In this document: positions 37,233 to 49,675 of the stretch, in pieces | Position numbering within the stretch: position 1 is the stretch's first letter | Layout: each line of letters opens with the position of its first letter | From: Syncephalis fuscata | Taxonomy: Eukaryota > Zoopagomycota > Zoopagomycetes > Zoopagales > Piptocephalidaceae | Length of the DNA: 64,000 bases | Reading direction: 5' to 3' | Assembly (NCBI GenBank): GCA_025786725.1 | Contig: JAHLTZ010000006.1 | Coordinates: 682,001-746,000, forward strand | Made by a program: the position numbers and the translations under genes | Notes under the pieces: model-generated | Told to the model about the DNA's origin: nothing | The model's input: the letters and a program-made list of their open reading frames with translations, nothing else | The model's database searches: none

Positions 37233-38495
37233 TTATTTGCCGATAATGCCTGCAGAGAATCCTGTTTGGAATTTAAAAATAACACCCGGCCAGCACCAGC
37301 CAGCAGTAGGCAACAGTGCTAGCACGGATGGTAATATAATACGTATATCCATTGTTATAAAAGTATGTATTGGGTCAACATGGGCCAATATGAGATGATA
37401 GGCAACAATAGGCAATATGCTAATTATATTTGCCAATAATATCTTGATTTGTAGCCTTTTTCTCTCTACAATATCGCCTCGTATAGCCCAGACGTTACTG
37501 TAATCGACAATCATCCATATACATATCGTCAATCCGGTCAGCAGACAAATTGTAACCAGCCAAGCACCAATCATTTGCATTAACGAAGCATCCAATGTAT
37601 ACACCGTGCCGAGTGTTCCTTGCGAAGCCGCAAGTGCAATTTTTCGAATTAGTAACGCGGTGCCACTGATGTACAGTATTGTGCCAATTAAAGTTACCGG
37701 CAAGGCAGCGTAGTAAAGGCCCTTAGCCGCTGCATAAACTCTACTGGATAGCTCATCTTTAGTCGATAGCGCCCTAATTGATAAATTATATTAGCTATTT
37801 ATTAAGTTAGAATTAAGCAACCTACCACCAACGTAATAGTAGTAAATTAAGAAGTACAAGCAATGACGTAGATAGCTGCTGTATAGCATCCGACCATTCT
37901 ACCATCGGAACTATTTGTACTTCTTTTTTGCCATTGTTTTGTGTATTGCTATCATACATTGGTGGAGTAACAGTTGGTTTGATAATTGGATGAAGGGTCA
38001 ATACTTTGGTTGGGGGTGGTTGTACCGCTGGATTAACTGCATTATCGAACTGACGTCGTACGAATTGAGGCTGCCAGGTGTCTTTTGACGATAAAGTTTC
38101 ATCCAGTTTCAATCGGGATGCGCCCTTGGCTGATGCCAACTGAAAACTATCTGTATTTCTCAAAATCTTATTGACGATTGCTGGCGGTTTTTGTTCACTT
38201 GAAAGGGCCGGATCTGCAAAATTTGATTTTGCTTCCGCGTTAGCTACAGCATTCGGACTTGCGTTAATATCCGTAAACAGTACAATAACTGACGCCGTAA
38301 TACGAGCTAGATGAATAAAACTGTATTAGTAAAAAAGATTGCATTATTGCTTGCTAGTAATTATTTACCAAATATCAGTAGTGCTAATAATAAATAGACA
38401 TACAGTTTTTTATGTCGGTAGAAATAGCATATGGGCAGAGCCAATAATGCCGTGTAGATGCACGTTGCCACCAATGGAACAATGTTGAGGGCCAT
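37233..38495 (-). CDS. Multi-pass membrane protein of unknown function
   Basis: Four exons on the minus strand: start MALNIVPLVATCIYTALLAL at 38495 (two hydrophobic segments, donor GTAAAT near 38369), an exon with ITASVIVLFTDI then a long polar Ser/Pro/Lys loop (to about 37827, ending in LLVLLNLLLLR), and a last exon (about 37773-37233) with four hydrophobic stretches including VTLIGTILYISGTALLI, IGAWLVTICLLTGLTICIWM and ILLANIISILPIVAYH. The donor of the middle exon is probably GTGGGT. In total about six to seven membrane segments with one large soluble loop. No family recognised; no convincing similarity to the 7TM gene at 28686. Confidence 0.6.
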
Positions 38496-40900
38496 TTGTA
38501 GCAAGTGTTTTTAGTACGTAAATATCGTTAATATGGCTTAGATGGAAGAGTAATAATATGTGCTAGTTAATTGATATCGCCTTGGTTTAAATCATAAAGT
38601 AATTGCCGCGGCTGTCTGGGCCTCCACACAGTAGCACCCGTGGATAAAATTGCGTAATGTTTTATCGTAAAAAATAAAAAAGATATTGTTGAATACGAGA
38701 CGGAAAAGGAAAGAAAAACGTGCACACTGCACCTAACTGAATGGAAAGTGGAAAGCTGGCGAGAGCGCTATCTACGTGGCGTAAAGAAAGGAGAGTGTGA
38801 GAATTTGACTTGAACTTCCAGCCGGAGGTGTTCTTGCTGATTATATATCATCAAAGTGCAACAGGAGATGGTAGCACGTTATTGAGAATCCATTGCCTTT
38901 TTCCGGCAAAAAATATATTTTTTAGGAGTTGTATAGTATATATGTAAATGTACACGTGTAACTAATTTAAAACAGATGGAAACTGGCCAATTCGCTTGAT
39001 ATTTACCATTAGTAGCACGGCAATCAAAAAAAGCAACAAGGCAACAGTCCTTAGAACTATTTTAGTACAGGGACAGCTTTAAAACACCGTAGAAATCGAT
39101 AGATAGTTTGTGTATTACATGATGTCATGATTTAATCAATAACAACACTATAAATCGTCGTTACATATAAATAAATTTATATTTCAATCACAGCTTATCT
39201 AGATTGAATTAATGGAAAGCATAAGTACCATTTCAGTTATTAAAAAACATGTTAGTGACTGCGAAATCTTATGGTTTATCTTGACCCCCATATTAACTTG
39301 TTAAATTAATTGAATTTATTAGCTATTTATTATCATTTTGAGGATTGCGTAATTATTTAATGGCATTCGTTTTATTGAACATGATGGCGGGTGGTGAATG
39401 ACATTAGTTATCAAAATACTTATCTTTAATTATCCAGTACGTATATATCCTATATATCTATATTGTTATGCCTATACTACTATATATCATTTTATGCCAT
39501 GTGTAGAAAGATTAATCAAATATTAATAAAAGCCATTGATTGCGATTCCATATCGTTCCGCAGTTGTTATTGTTGTTACTAAGTAGAGTGTGGTTTTTTC
39601 TATTTTCCAATCTTCTACCGTTGCATTTTGGGCATATCTACAATGTAAGATACTTGTCTATGATGGCAGGAAGGTAGGACGACTAACATTTCTGATATTC
39701 ACCATTCTCTTAAGCATTCTTAGTATTAACTTGGTAGGCACAGTTTATTTGTCTACCATTGATGAAGCAAATGGCCTCCACCATATGCAATAATGATAGG
39801 TTGAGTGTCTTCACCAGGAAGATCTTGTGGCGACAGTTGTAACTAGAATATACGGCATGCCGTTGAGGTTACTTGAACAGATGTTAATGTAAAATAAGAG
39901 AAATAAAGCCTAGAGACTGAATAACGTTCTTTATTAATGTTCAAATATGCATGTTACTTATATTGTTATATTCGGCATTATTATATAATATATTACCGAA
40001 TAGAACAATAAATAGTAATAAAAAATGGTGAAAGGAGTAAATAAAAGATATGGAAGGCAAAGTACAGTAAAACCATTAAGTCTATTTAATACCAAAAGCC
40101 GTTGTTATAAAACATACTATCAATAAACTACTAAGTGTAATAAAAATGCAATCAAGCCAATGTTTCTTAAAGACAAGTGTAGTCATAGAAGGTGTCATTA
40201 TTAAAATAATGAAATATAGTCATATTATAGACGATGAAGCAATAGACCAATGATTTATATGAATGAATAAATAATGCGATGTTAATACCAGCAGAAACAT
40301 GCACTGTATATTCAGTACAATGGCCAGTGGTGAACCAAGGTCTTCTAATTTCTTACTATCTATTAGTATAAGAAATCAAACTGACACTGTTGCATCAACA
40401 TTACAATCAAATGTAGCATTTTATTGTAAGTAGCATGGAATACTATTTAACATTTATTAACACTAATATTAAGTATAGAAAATAGTGCAGATTAATTAAA
40501 ACTTTGATTAATTCAATCGGAGTTGATATGGCACTGCTTCAACAAACCACTTCTCAGTAGTAAAAGCTGATTGACGATTTAATATTCAAATTATTGATCT
40601 CTTTGTCCCAGTTTAAAGCTAGGGGCTCAAAGTAAAATAGTTTTATAATTAATAATGATTACTGTCCCCACACACACCAACGATAACACTATTGGTGTTA
40701 TGATGTTTTTACTAAAGGCCAGCTGCAGTATAGCCTTAGTGCATGGATTTCATGACAGTCGTGATAGCTTTTGGCCCCATGTATTGATGTCCTTCCTATT
40801 TGCCCTCTATCTTTGTCCTTAGTTTCTGACATTTGGTAGGGTGGTTTTACAGTATATTTTTAGTCAATTAAATAGCCTTACTCTAACAAGCAATACACCA
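38496..40900. other. Intergenic; one small hydrophobic ORF
   Basis: Spacer between two divergent genes. A 67-codon plus-strand open stretch at 39590-39793 includes FLIFTILLSILSINLVGTVYL, one strong membrane segment. It has no good ATG context and may be a remnant. Otherwise AT-rich. Confidence 0.4.
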
Positions 40901-42630
40901 ATGGATACCAGTCAATGGACGAGACAAACAAACGTCACACCGACAGTCTCTTCTTTTTCGCAAGCATCGCATAACAGCAACCTTGACCGCCGCAACATAG
41001 GGGAAACAGCTAGCACAGGTGGCTATAGCGCTTTATCTAGCTCGGGTACCGCTTATGCTAATCAACAAACGGCGGCAGTTGTAGCTCCGTCGTGTTTATT
41101 TGGTAGAAATACAAGGGCATCCGTAGGATCACATTTGCCAGATACTTACGCCATGAATACATTTGAATCAGTAGCGCCGCGTGAATCATATCGCTCGACC
41201 GATACACGCGCGATACCATCAACGCCAGCTAATATTGCTAATGCCGCTGCTATGGCACACGTACAGCTTTTACTACGCATATCAACCGTTTATTGCTATA
41301 CGGTGATTGATGAGCGTTACTATCATTTGGCCTCTGGTCGACTTCTACTCCACCGTATTGCTATACCCAACGTAAACGAGTCCAATGCCCCGCCCCTTTA
41401 TGATATTGTATTTTTAACGATAGGCGACGGATTACAGCTGCCGCTGCAGCATGACGGTCGTGCATGGCAAAGCGACCAAATGTGCTGGGTAGTACCAATA
41501 GCCGGCCGCTGCTCCAACGTGCATATCCGTTTTAATTTGCAGTAAGTAGCAGACATGGGAGAAGCCAATAATAGCATCGGCTAACTAAGCCTAATAGAAC
41601 ACCACAGATAAGGATTGATGAATGGCAGACATTATTAAGTCGATATACAATTTACGAATTGGATTCATGGTCCCATTATGAATTTGATGAGGATTGGCTA
41701 TTTCCCACGACCCTGCTAGAACCGCTACCTACCTATGAATACGTTGTAAGTGAGTATATATTTAACTAGCATTACTGATCAGCTGGTATACCAGCTATTG
41801 GAGAAAAGTTTCCAATGGCGTTTAGCCGGATGGGCTGGAGATTGGCTGGTTGGCACGTCTAACACAATTGCCAATCGAATGCGCCAAATAGGGGATACAG
41901 TGGGCATGTTCGCGTATCTGTAAGCTATTTAAAGCAATCATGAGGCTTTATTAACCGAATACACCCATTTGCAGTATGACAAGACAAACAAAACAAAACA
42001 GATCGATCCATGCTAGACCCGAGTTACATGGGCATCAAAACCACCATACTAATCACCATCAAGTAAACGAGCATAGCTGTTTAGATATTGAATCTGCTTC
42101 AGTAGAGTCAAATACGTCTTTTTATATCTCGCCTAGTACTCGTGATTACACACTAGCTATTGCTCGTCAAACTGGACAGATTACCCAAGGTATTTTATTA
42201 TATTTGTATAAAATAGATTTTAACTGTGCTTTAGCTGTATTTTCATTTGGTCATGGCACGCTAAAGTGTATATCAGAATCGGTATTTGGAATACAGCGTG
42301 AAACTATAGTAAGATTTTATTAACTATTGGTTATTTTATAGCTAACAGTAAACTAGATGTATTCCTCGTCACTCGAGCGTATACGTGGCCAAATGGGCGA
42401 GGCTTTGAACGTTTTATGGAAAGGCATGGAAGAAGGGACACAATCGGCAACTAGCAGTATTTTCAATAGCGCCGTCGACTTATTAGAACAAAGGTAATGA
42501 ATATATCTATATATCGTTTTATGTCTATATAATAATTTAAAATACTAATAGATACGGCCCAAATGCCAGTCGATTCCTAAAAGAAACTGTTACAGCCTTT
42601 TTACAAGAAAAAGTACTAGAAAATACATAG
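40901..42630 (+). CDS. Spartin/senescence-domain protein
   Basis: Exons: 40901-41542 (Ser/Thr-rich N-terminus, then a folded region with VYCYTVIDERYYHLASG), one at about 41610-41748 ending LLEPLPTYEYV, one starting near 41783 (LVYQLLEKSFQWRLAGWAGDW with TSNTIANRM), one around 41980-42190 containing SPSTRDYTLAIARQTGQITQ, one at about 42358-42494 (SLERIRGQMGEALNVLWKGM), and the last ending EKVLENT at 42630. The arrangement of a variable N-domain and a C-terminal helical domain with ARQTGQITQ and YGPNASRFLKETV fits the senescence domain of spartin (SPG20)-like lipid-droplet proteins. This was assigned by pattern, not by search. Start chosen at the first ATG (MDTSQW). Confidence 0.6.
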
Positions 42631-42947
42631 CATAGCATAATTGTGCATAATTTAAAGAAATGCCACATTTATATAATTTAATATCAATTATTTATTTTAG
42701 AATAATTATCTAATTTATTTGTCTAATAAAACCATTGTTCATAATTGATGCCATTTTATTTAATGTACTAACAATACATTTTAAATAGCTAGCATTACTT
42801 AAGCTACAACACAACTATATAGTAACCAACACAATAGTCTATGCAAACATTACACTTATTATTAATACGCATACTTTTGATAGTACTAATAAACAATCTA
42901 GTAGTATTTATTGAATATAAATTTGTATAAGTATATATATCTCTCTT
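42631..42947. other. Convergent 3' intergenic region
   Basis: AT-rich gap between the convergent spartin-like and OSBP genes; nothing else seen. Confidence 0.5.
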
Positions 42948-45900
42948 CTACCATAGTGTATGAGTTGTTTCAAACTGCCGTTTCTCTCGTGCCTCCCAGT
43001 AACCACCGGTATATTGCCAGCAATCCTCTTTGCAGTTGGGATGTTTCTTCAGCTCGAACCATTGCGTCTGCCAGGTACGACCTTCCGCTTCCATTTGACG
43101 ACGGCGCTGTCGTTGCTCATCCTCGAGTTTAACCTTAATCACGTCGGCCTCATCAACCTGACCCTCTTCATAGGCTCGTTGATCAGGACGCAGACGTGTA
43201 TCGGTGATGGGCAACACACCAGGCACTTTGACATCTGGGGTCATTTCATTTAATTGCACTGTAAATGTAGTAAAGCCATACTGTGATTCGTGATTTGTTG
43301 GTGGTGGCTGTGCTCGCCATAGCACATTAAGTTGATTCTTTTCTCGTTCGTGGTACATAATCTCTGTCCATCGTCCATTAATGGTATGTACCTAGATATA
43401 ACCATAATAAAATAGTTAGCCATCTTATTTATTTACTTACAAATCAGTATTATTACCTTTTTGCCTTTGGCATTATAGGCCACGCCAATAACTTCATTAG
43501 TACTAGCACTAAACATGCCTCCTTCTTTAAAGTTCAATAAACAGTATTCGCCAGTTGTATGATTCTGTACGCGTACTTCGCCAGAATGTTCCAAGTACCG
43601 ATTACCAGCTAACATATTACGCATCCAAGTTGCTGGTTTGCAATATGTATATTCTTCATTCCATTTGGGCAGTGTAATATGAACTGTACCACTTGGACTC
43701 AGTTCCATTGATTTGCCTATAAATCTATTAGTATTCACATTTTTAGTCCCAAAACATAAATTAACTTACCCCAAAATTTACTCTTTAGTTTGGAATCTTG
43801 ATGGAAAATAAAGTTATCCGATTCGGCATGACACTGGTAATAGACAATTTTATTAGTCAAATCAATCAAATAGCTAATTAGTGTTACTTACAGCCATTAC
43901 AGGTGGATTATGACTAACTTTTTCAGATATAAATTTAAATCCTATTCAACAGAAATTAATACTAATAAATAATATACTAAAGCTGGTATTTACCTTTATC
44001 CTCGCGTACACATTCGTACGTCTCGCCGTGAAGTGGATTAAACGGTTTGCGTGTACTACGATACTGAGTTGAAGCATAACCGGATACAACAAACGCCGAA
44101 ACGAATAAAAGACGCTCTAATGAGTCGGTTTGTTGACTCGCTTGATCCAATAGTTCACTATACTCTAATTCTTCACATAGCTTTTGCAGTAGATTAATCG
44201 GTTCATTAAGAGCTACCGGCATAGCAATAGTCGATAAATCCTTGCCAATATTCTTCCTTAATAGCGATAAGAAACTAATCTCTGTTTCACAAGTTGGTGC
44301 TGGCAATTGGGATCGTCTTTCAAATGACACTACTTCATTACTACTATCATCAATGATCGTTGCAGTTGCACTAGCCGTATCCGATGTAGTATTGTCGCCT
44401 AATGTGGCACCAACACCACCATCAATAGGTGATTCGCTTACACTATCAGATGCTAATACATTGCCATGACTATCGGCAAATATACGTGATGCACGTTGTC
44501 GTTGCTGTTTCTGTTTAATTGTATCTCTACTCTGTTCAGAAATAGCCACACTAGAACGACGACCAACAATAGTGCCACCTGTAGTGGCAACCACACCAAC
44601 AATCGCTTCTTCAACCTGTTCAATAATGCCTTCATCGTCGTCATCGTCATTATCAATATCGCTTAATTGGAATGTAGCATTGGACGCTTCTTTATCGCCA
44701 TCGCCACTACCATCTGCCTCATCTTCTGAATCAGAGTCAGAGTCATTCGCTAGTATAATGTCTTCTGAAGCATCAAAGAAGATATCAGATGCCTTTGACG
44801 CTGTACTCATAATAGATATTCTACGAGATACTGTACTGGTCAAATAGTCAGCAGTCGATTCATTGCCATTTATAGTACTGATATTGGTTGGCATCGTTGT
44901 ATTCCAGGTAGATTCTGGATCAAATATGGTTGAGGCATTGTTATCACTGGCTGATGGTTCAAGGGCTTCTTTGCCTAATTGAGCCCGTAGCTCGTTAATC
45001 TCGGCACGGTAAGTGTTGATTTCATTTTGGGCCAGTAATCGCCATTGATATCCTTGTTGTAACAGTTCACATTGATGCCTATTTTCACGTCGAATTAAAT
45101 CAAGCGACACTTTGAGTTTGTCTAGTAGCATACTAGAAAGTACAAGTGTACCCTCAGTATCATTGGGAATGCCTGTTGTATTGGCACTGGTTGCCGTATC
45201 CCCATTACCAGCACTTTCACGTTTATCTAATCATTATATAGAATATATATTATTATTCTGTCATCTTTATTATTATACTAGTGGTAGTAGTAACTTACCT
45301 CGATTAGGTGTAAAAGAGAATCGTAATTTACCGCCTGATTTGGCCGTTTGACCTTGTTTTATCGATGTATTAGAAATTGATGGCGATGTACGATGTTGAT
45401 TAACAACATTAATACCGTTTGCTGCCCCACTGGCCACTAATGACGATTCATCCAAAGAAGCCCGTGCTGATGCTGTTAACATAACAAGAATGTTTTCCAG
45501 TTCCAAATCAATTGGAGATGTAAAGGCACCTGATTCATGTGGTGCCATGCCTGCTAATAATGCAGTTTGTTGTGACTTTAATGTAGCTACACGTAAATCA
45601 TTCGACGATATTGACGAACTTGTATGATGGTGCTGGTGATGACTAGACGATGGTCCTTCTGTTAAGTCGCCTTCTGCTGGCATATAATTGGAAAGTGACT
45701 TGTAACGCCGTAAAGCATCCACACATTGTTTAAAGTTCTCGTCGTTGATTGCTTTCATATGATAGGTGGAAGTACCCGAATCAATATGAATTGTTCGATG
45801 TTGTGGCATCACCGAAATAGTGGATAGCACAATACGAACTGATCCACGCCATGTACTATGTGGATATTTACCATAAGATAGAACACCATCTTCAATTTGT

Positions 45901-47222
45901 ACCCATCTCTTTGCCCATCCTATTAATAGATTTAATATATTTAATATATTTAATATATTTAATAGATTTAGTAACATTATTACAATTATTATATTTTGTA
46001 TTTTGTATTTACCTTGCATCATTTTACGCTTCTTTTTCAACACCCATCCTGCATAATCTAGTTTAGCCGTTGATTCTGATGGACCTATTATACATTATTA
46101 ATAACTATACACTATTTAAATGGCTAGCTATTCTATTTACCATCTTTGGCCGCCACAAAGAACGTTAAACGCTTTGTAGTATTCCACGAGAAAGAATTAT
46201 CTAATTGGCATTATCAATATGCTATTAGCTGTATATATCTACATATTAATTAACTGTAACTTACCGAAAATAAATACATACGTGCCCGGTTCTTTTACTT
46301 CATACTGGCCTTGAATTGTACGTCTTGATGATTCGCATACTTCAACAGGAAGTAACTCCTGCATACGTGGATCCTTGGGACGGAAATTAGTGCGCTGACG
46401 ACTACGCATCGTCGGTGTAGGCGGTGGTGGCGGTAAATTCGATGGACTCGTATTATTCAATGGTGCAATAACACCAGAAGCTGAAATAATCGATGCAGCC
46501 GGTGAAGCTGACTGTGGTATTGTTGGCGTGCCAGTTTGTGCCAAATGTACACTTTGTGGTGAACTGCTTAGAACAGATACTGGTGCAGTTGCGACCGCTG
46601 TGGCCGCCAACAATGGATCCATAGGCAGCATTGGAGAACCGCCTGCGGTTACAACACTCCCATCCAACACTGTACCGGCCGGTAAAGACGATCTCACCAA
46701 TCCAGCCGGATTCATCATAGCGCTATTTTGGTCGACTAGATTCGGCGAATTGGGAAAATGGTTGCCATCAGCCATTGGATAGGCACCATTACCACCACCC
46801 AGACTAGCGGCCATTGAAGAGACACTAGAACCACTACGACGGTTACGTGCTTTCATTTGAAACGTTATTGCCCCACCCGCTGTCGTTGCCGCCATTGGCT
46901 CGTCCGTCTCAGTGTTGGGCAGTGTTACAGAGACCGACCGACCCATGCGAGCTGCCGTCGGTATTAACATACGATTACCATCAGTATTCGGTGTTGCATT
47001 ACCGGACAAGTCCGACCCGCTACTTGGACTAGCCGCCACCGACGAGTCGGGTTTTAACTCGGCCTTCACTTGTGCGCCTTCAACATGGCCCGGTAGATAA
47101 TAAAGACCAAAAGCGATGTTATGCCGCTTTGTGTTAAACCACCAAAGTAGATTACGCTCTGGTCTATCTACATAGACATAGTGCGCGAATGTATCACGCG
47201 GTGGTACCTCCACTTCTTGCAT
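42948..47222 (-). CDS. Oxysterol-binding protein with GOLD and PH domains (Osh3-like)
   Basis: Lipid-transfer protein at membrane contact sites. Exons: 47222-46265, 46200-46141, 46084-46013, 45919-45299, 45226-43994, 43941-43892, 43833-43770, 43716-43457, 43391-42948. An N-terminal GOLD domain (WWFNTKRHNIAFGLYY; DNSFSWNTTKRLTFFV) is interrupted by a long Ser/Pro loop. A PH domain follows (GWVLKKKRKM; WAKRWVQIEDGVLSYG), then a Ser/acidic linker and the C-terminal ORD (FNPLHGETYECV; YCKPATWMRNM; GYWEAREKRQFE). The family fingerprint EQVSHHPP reads EKVSHNPP here: Asn replaces the second His, one of the phosphoinositide-binding pair. The intron at about 46012-45920 contains repeated ATTTAATAT units. 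Confidence 0.92.
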
Positions 47223-48084
47223 GATATAGTATAGAACTAACGAGATAGAACAGAGTCACGAACCAATAGATAGATAGATAGATAGATAGATAGCAACTAG
47301 ATAAAAGTGAATACTACTAAATGAATACCAATTCTGGTTGATAAATAGTAGAGTGTCTACAACTTTAGTATAGATAAGTAGACGTGAATAAGATGAAAGT
47401 GCTGTGGACAAGAAACAGAGATGGCGCGGCCGAGGCGTTTAAGTTGAGTCTCGTCGCAATGTGTGAGAGTGAGTAGGTGAGTGCTGTACTATGCACTGTT
47501 GTTACAACAACAACAATGTGTGACCGGAGAAAGTAAGTAGTACCTCAATAATAGGTCGATATAGATGTGTGGATATGCGTGGGTGTTTTAAACGACAACT
47601 TGTACAAATAAGCGGAGTTTGGCGATTTTCTTTCAATTATTTCCATTAAATGAATCTGTCTTTAAATAAATAGAATATAGATTGAATCAATGGATGCGTG
47701 TCTATGTGTATACACAATGGTTGGGGCAATAACTATCATTGTATAGAGTAATATGACAGATGATGTGCGCGTGTTCAGTCACATTATAGGTCATTTGGCA
47801 GTATCATGATGGTGATGATGATGATCATGATAAGTATGGCCTGATGTATTTGATTTAACTATTAGAAACTGTGTTAATTACCATTATACAGTTTTAACTA
47901 TGAACATGAACATGAACATAATATTTACTTAATATTTAATATTGATCTTTTGAATTCACAATTTACATTCAAACTATTGACGTTGATTCACGCGCGTGTA
48001 TATTGATGTGCTTTGTACACACACGCTATATCTATAGAAACTAAGAGATCACTATTTATACCGCATACTATATTAGTAGTAACA
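47223..48084. promoter_or_regulatory. Divergent promoter region OSBP / RPC6
   Basis: Shared 5' region of two divergent genes. Contains a (GATA)n microsatellite near 47268-47292 close to the OSBP start, then mixed sequence with short repeats (ATGAACATGAACATGAAC near 47900, GATGATGATGATGATC near 47815). No specific binding site assigned. Confidence 0.5.
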
Positions 48085-49576
48085 ATGGCGACCTCACATG
48101 TCGACACGCTCTATCGCTTCATTCAACAACATCCCGATGTAAGCTATCATGCGATCTGGCACGTGGCATTGATAAAGGCGCGCCTTCTACTTGCTATCGT
48201 GCCTTGTATTAAACATACGATATGGTATACAAGTACTGACTTGTATATTGATACACTTTGTAGGGAATACCCACCAAGGATGTTGATACGGCCATGGGCC
48301 AGATACCCGATATGCAACGGGTAGAAGCAATCAATTTAATGATTCGACGTGTAAGCTGTAATGTAATATGTAACATATAATATGTAACATGTAATATGAT
48401 AGGGCATGATTCAACTATTGCAACATCAAGATTCGTTTGCATATAAAGCTGTGCAACTTGATACCATGAGTAAGTAAGTAGCCATACATAAATATATATA
48501 CATATATATATATATATTATTGTTTAATAACCATCTATTTAGAATGGCCAATCTTAATGGTGACGAACGACTTGTCTATCACAAATTATGAATGCCGATA
48601 ATGAAGGTAATATATATAGATTAGATATGTATATAAATATAAATATAAGTATTCATAGCTAAATACTGATTATTAATAATATATTAAGGCATTTGGACAA
48701 AAACTATTAAAATAAGGACAAATCTACATCAACAAGTGGTGGCACGTTGTATTAAGACATTGGAACAAAAGAATTTAATTAAATCCGTAAAATCAGTTAA
48801 AGTAAGCTACTAAAAGTAACTATTAAATAAATTAACTTTGATTAGAATCCAACCCGTAAATTATATATGTTAATTGAATTAACACCATCCACTGAAGTAA
48901 CTGGTGGTCCATGGTTTACTGATCAAGAATGGATGTTGATTTTATTGAAACACTATCAAGTCAATGTTACAAGTATATCTATTCACGTGTAAGTTACATA
49001 TAATACATTATTATAGCATTTATTTATATGGAATGTAGAGCTTTCCACGTCAACCTCCTGATGCCATCTATCCAAGTAACTATTCAGGCTATCCATCAGT
49101 CCGTGAAATTGCCAAATTCATTGCCGATAGACAGATCAGTAATGTGGCACTTGGTATGGATGATATCGAGTGTCTATTGGATGTACTTGTTCTAGATGGC
49201 AAGATTGAAAAAGTGTCCTCTCATGGTATATTCTCTGAAATGTTAATGTCATCCAACGATGACCATAACAATAACAGTAATACACCGTCACTAGATCATG
49301 CAATGTCTATAGCATCATCATCATTATCTGACAATAATAATAATAGTAATAAGCCAGGACGAGTTGATTGGTCTTATAAAGCAATAAGAGATAGACAAGT
49401 CACAGGTAATCCATGGACCAATACACCTTGTGGTAAATGTCCAGTAAGTGGATTAGATAGATCATATTAATATATTAGTAATTAAAACTATTTATTAGAT
49501 TTTCTCATTTTGTACGGAAGATGGTCCCATTTCACCTAATAATTGTGATTACTACACTCGTTGGTTACAATACTAA
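48085..49576 (+). CDS. RPC34: DNA-directed RNA polymerase III subunit RPC6 (RPC34/RPC39)
   Basis: Pol III-specific initiation subunit with tandem winged helices. Exons include 48085-48138 (MATSHVDTLYRFIQQHPD), 48264-48350 (GIPTKDVDTAMGQ...), 48403-48469 (GMIQLLQHQDSFAYKA), then short exons around 48542-48610, 48690-48802 and 48845-48988. A large exon runs from about 49040 to 49443, and the last ends at 49576. Conserved family segments: LYMLIELTPSTEVTGGPWFTD, YPSVREIAKFI and a C-terminal Cys cluster (PCGKCP, FSFC, NNCDYYTRWLQY) matching the [4Fe-4S] site of RPC6. A low-complexity Asn/Ser insert (DDHNNNSN...SLSDNNNNSN) sits before the Cys cluster. Confidence 0.93.
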
Positions 49577-49675
49577 CAACAAGTGTATTGATGTATCACT
49601 TTTCTCTCTCTCTCTTCTATTATAGCCTTCTTATTCTTATGCACCATAGACGTGTAATAGATGAAAGTATTCGGT

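Noticed and set aside
39590-39793. Small membrane protein gene
   Set aside because: Open stretch lacks a proper start codon and neighbouring exons; insufficient support.
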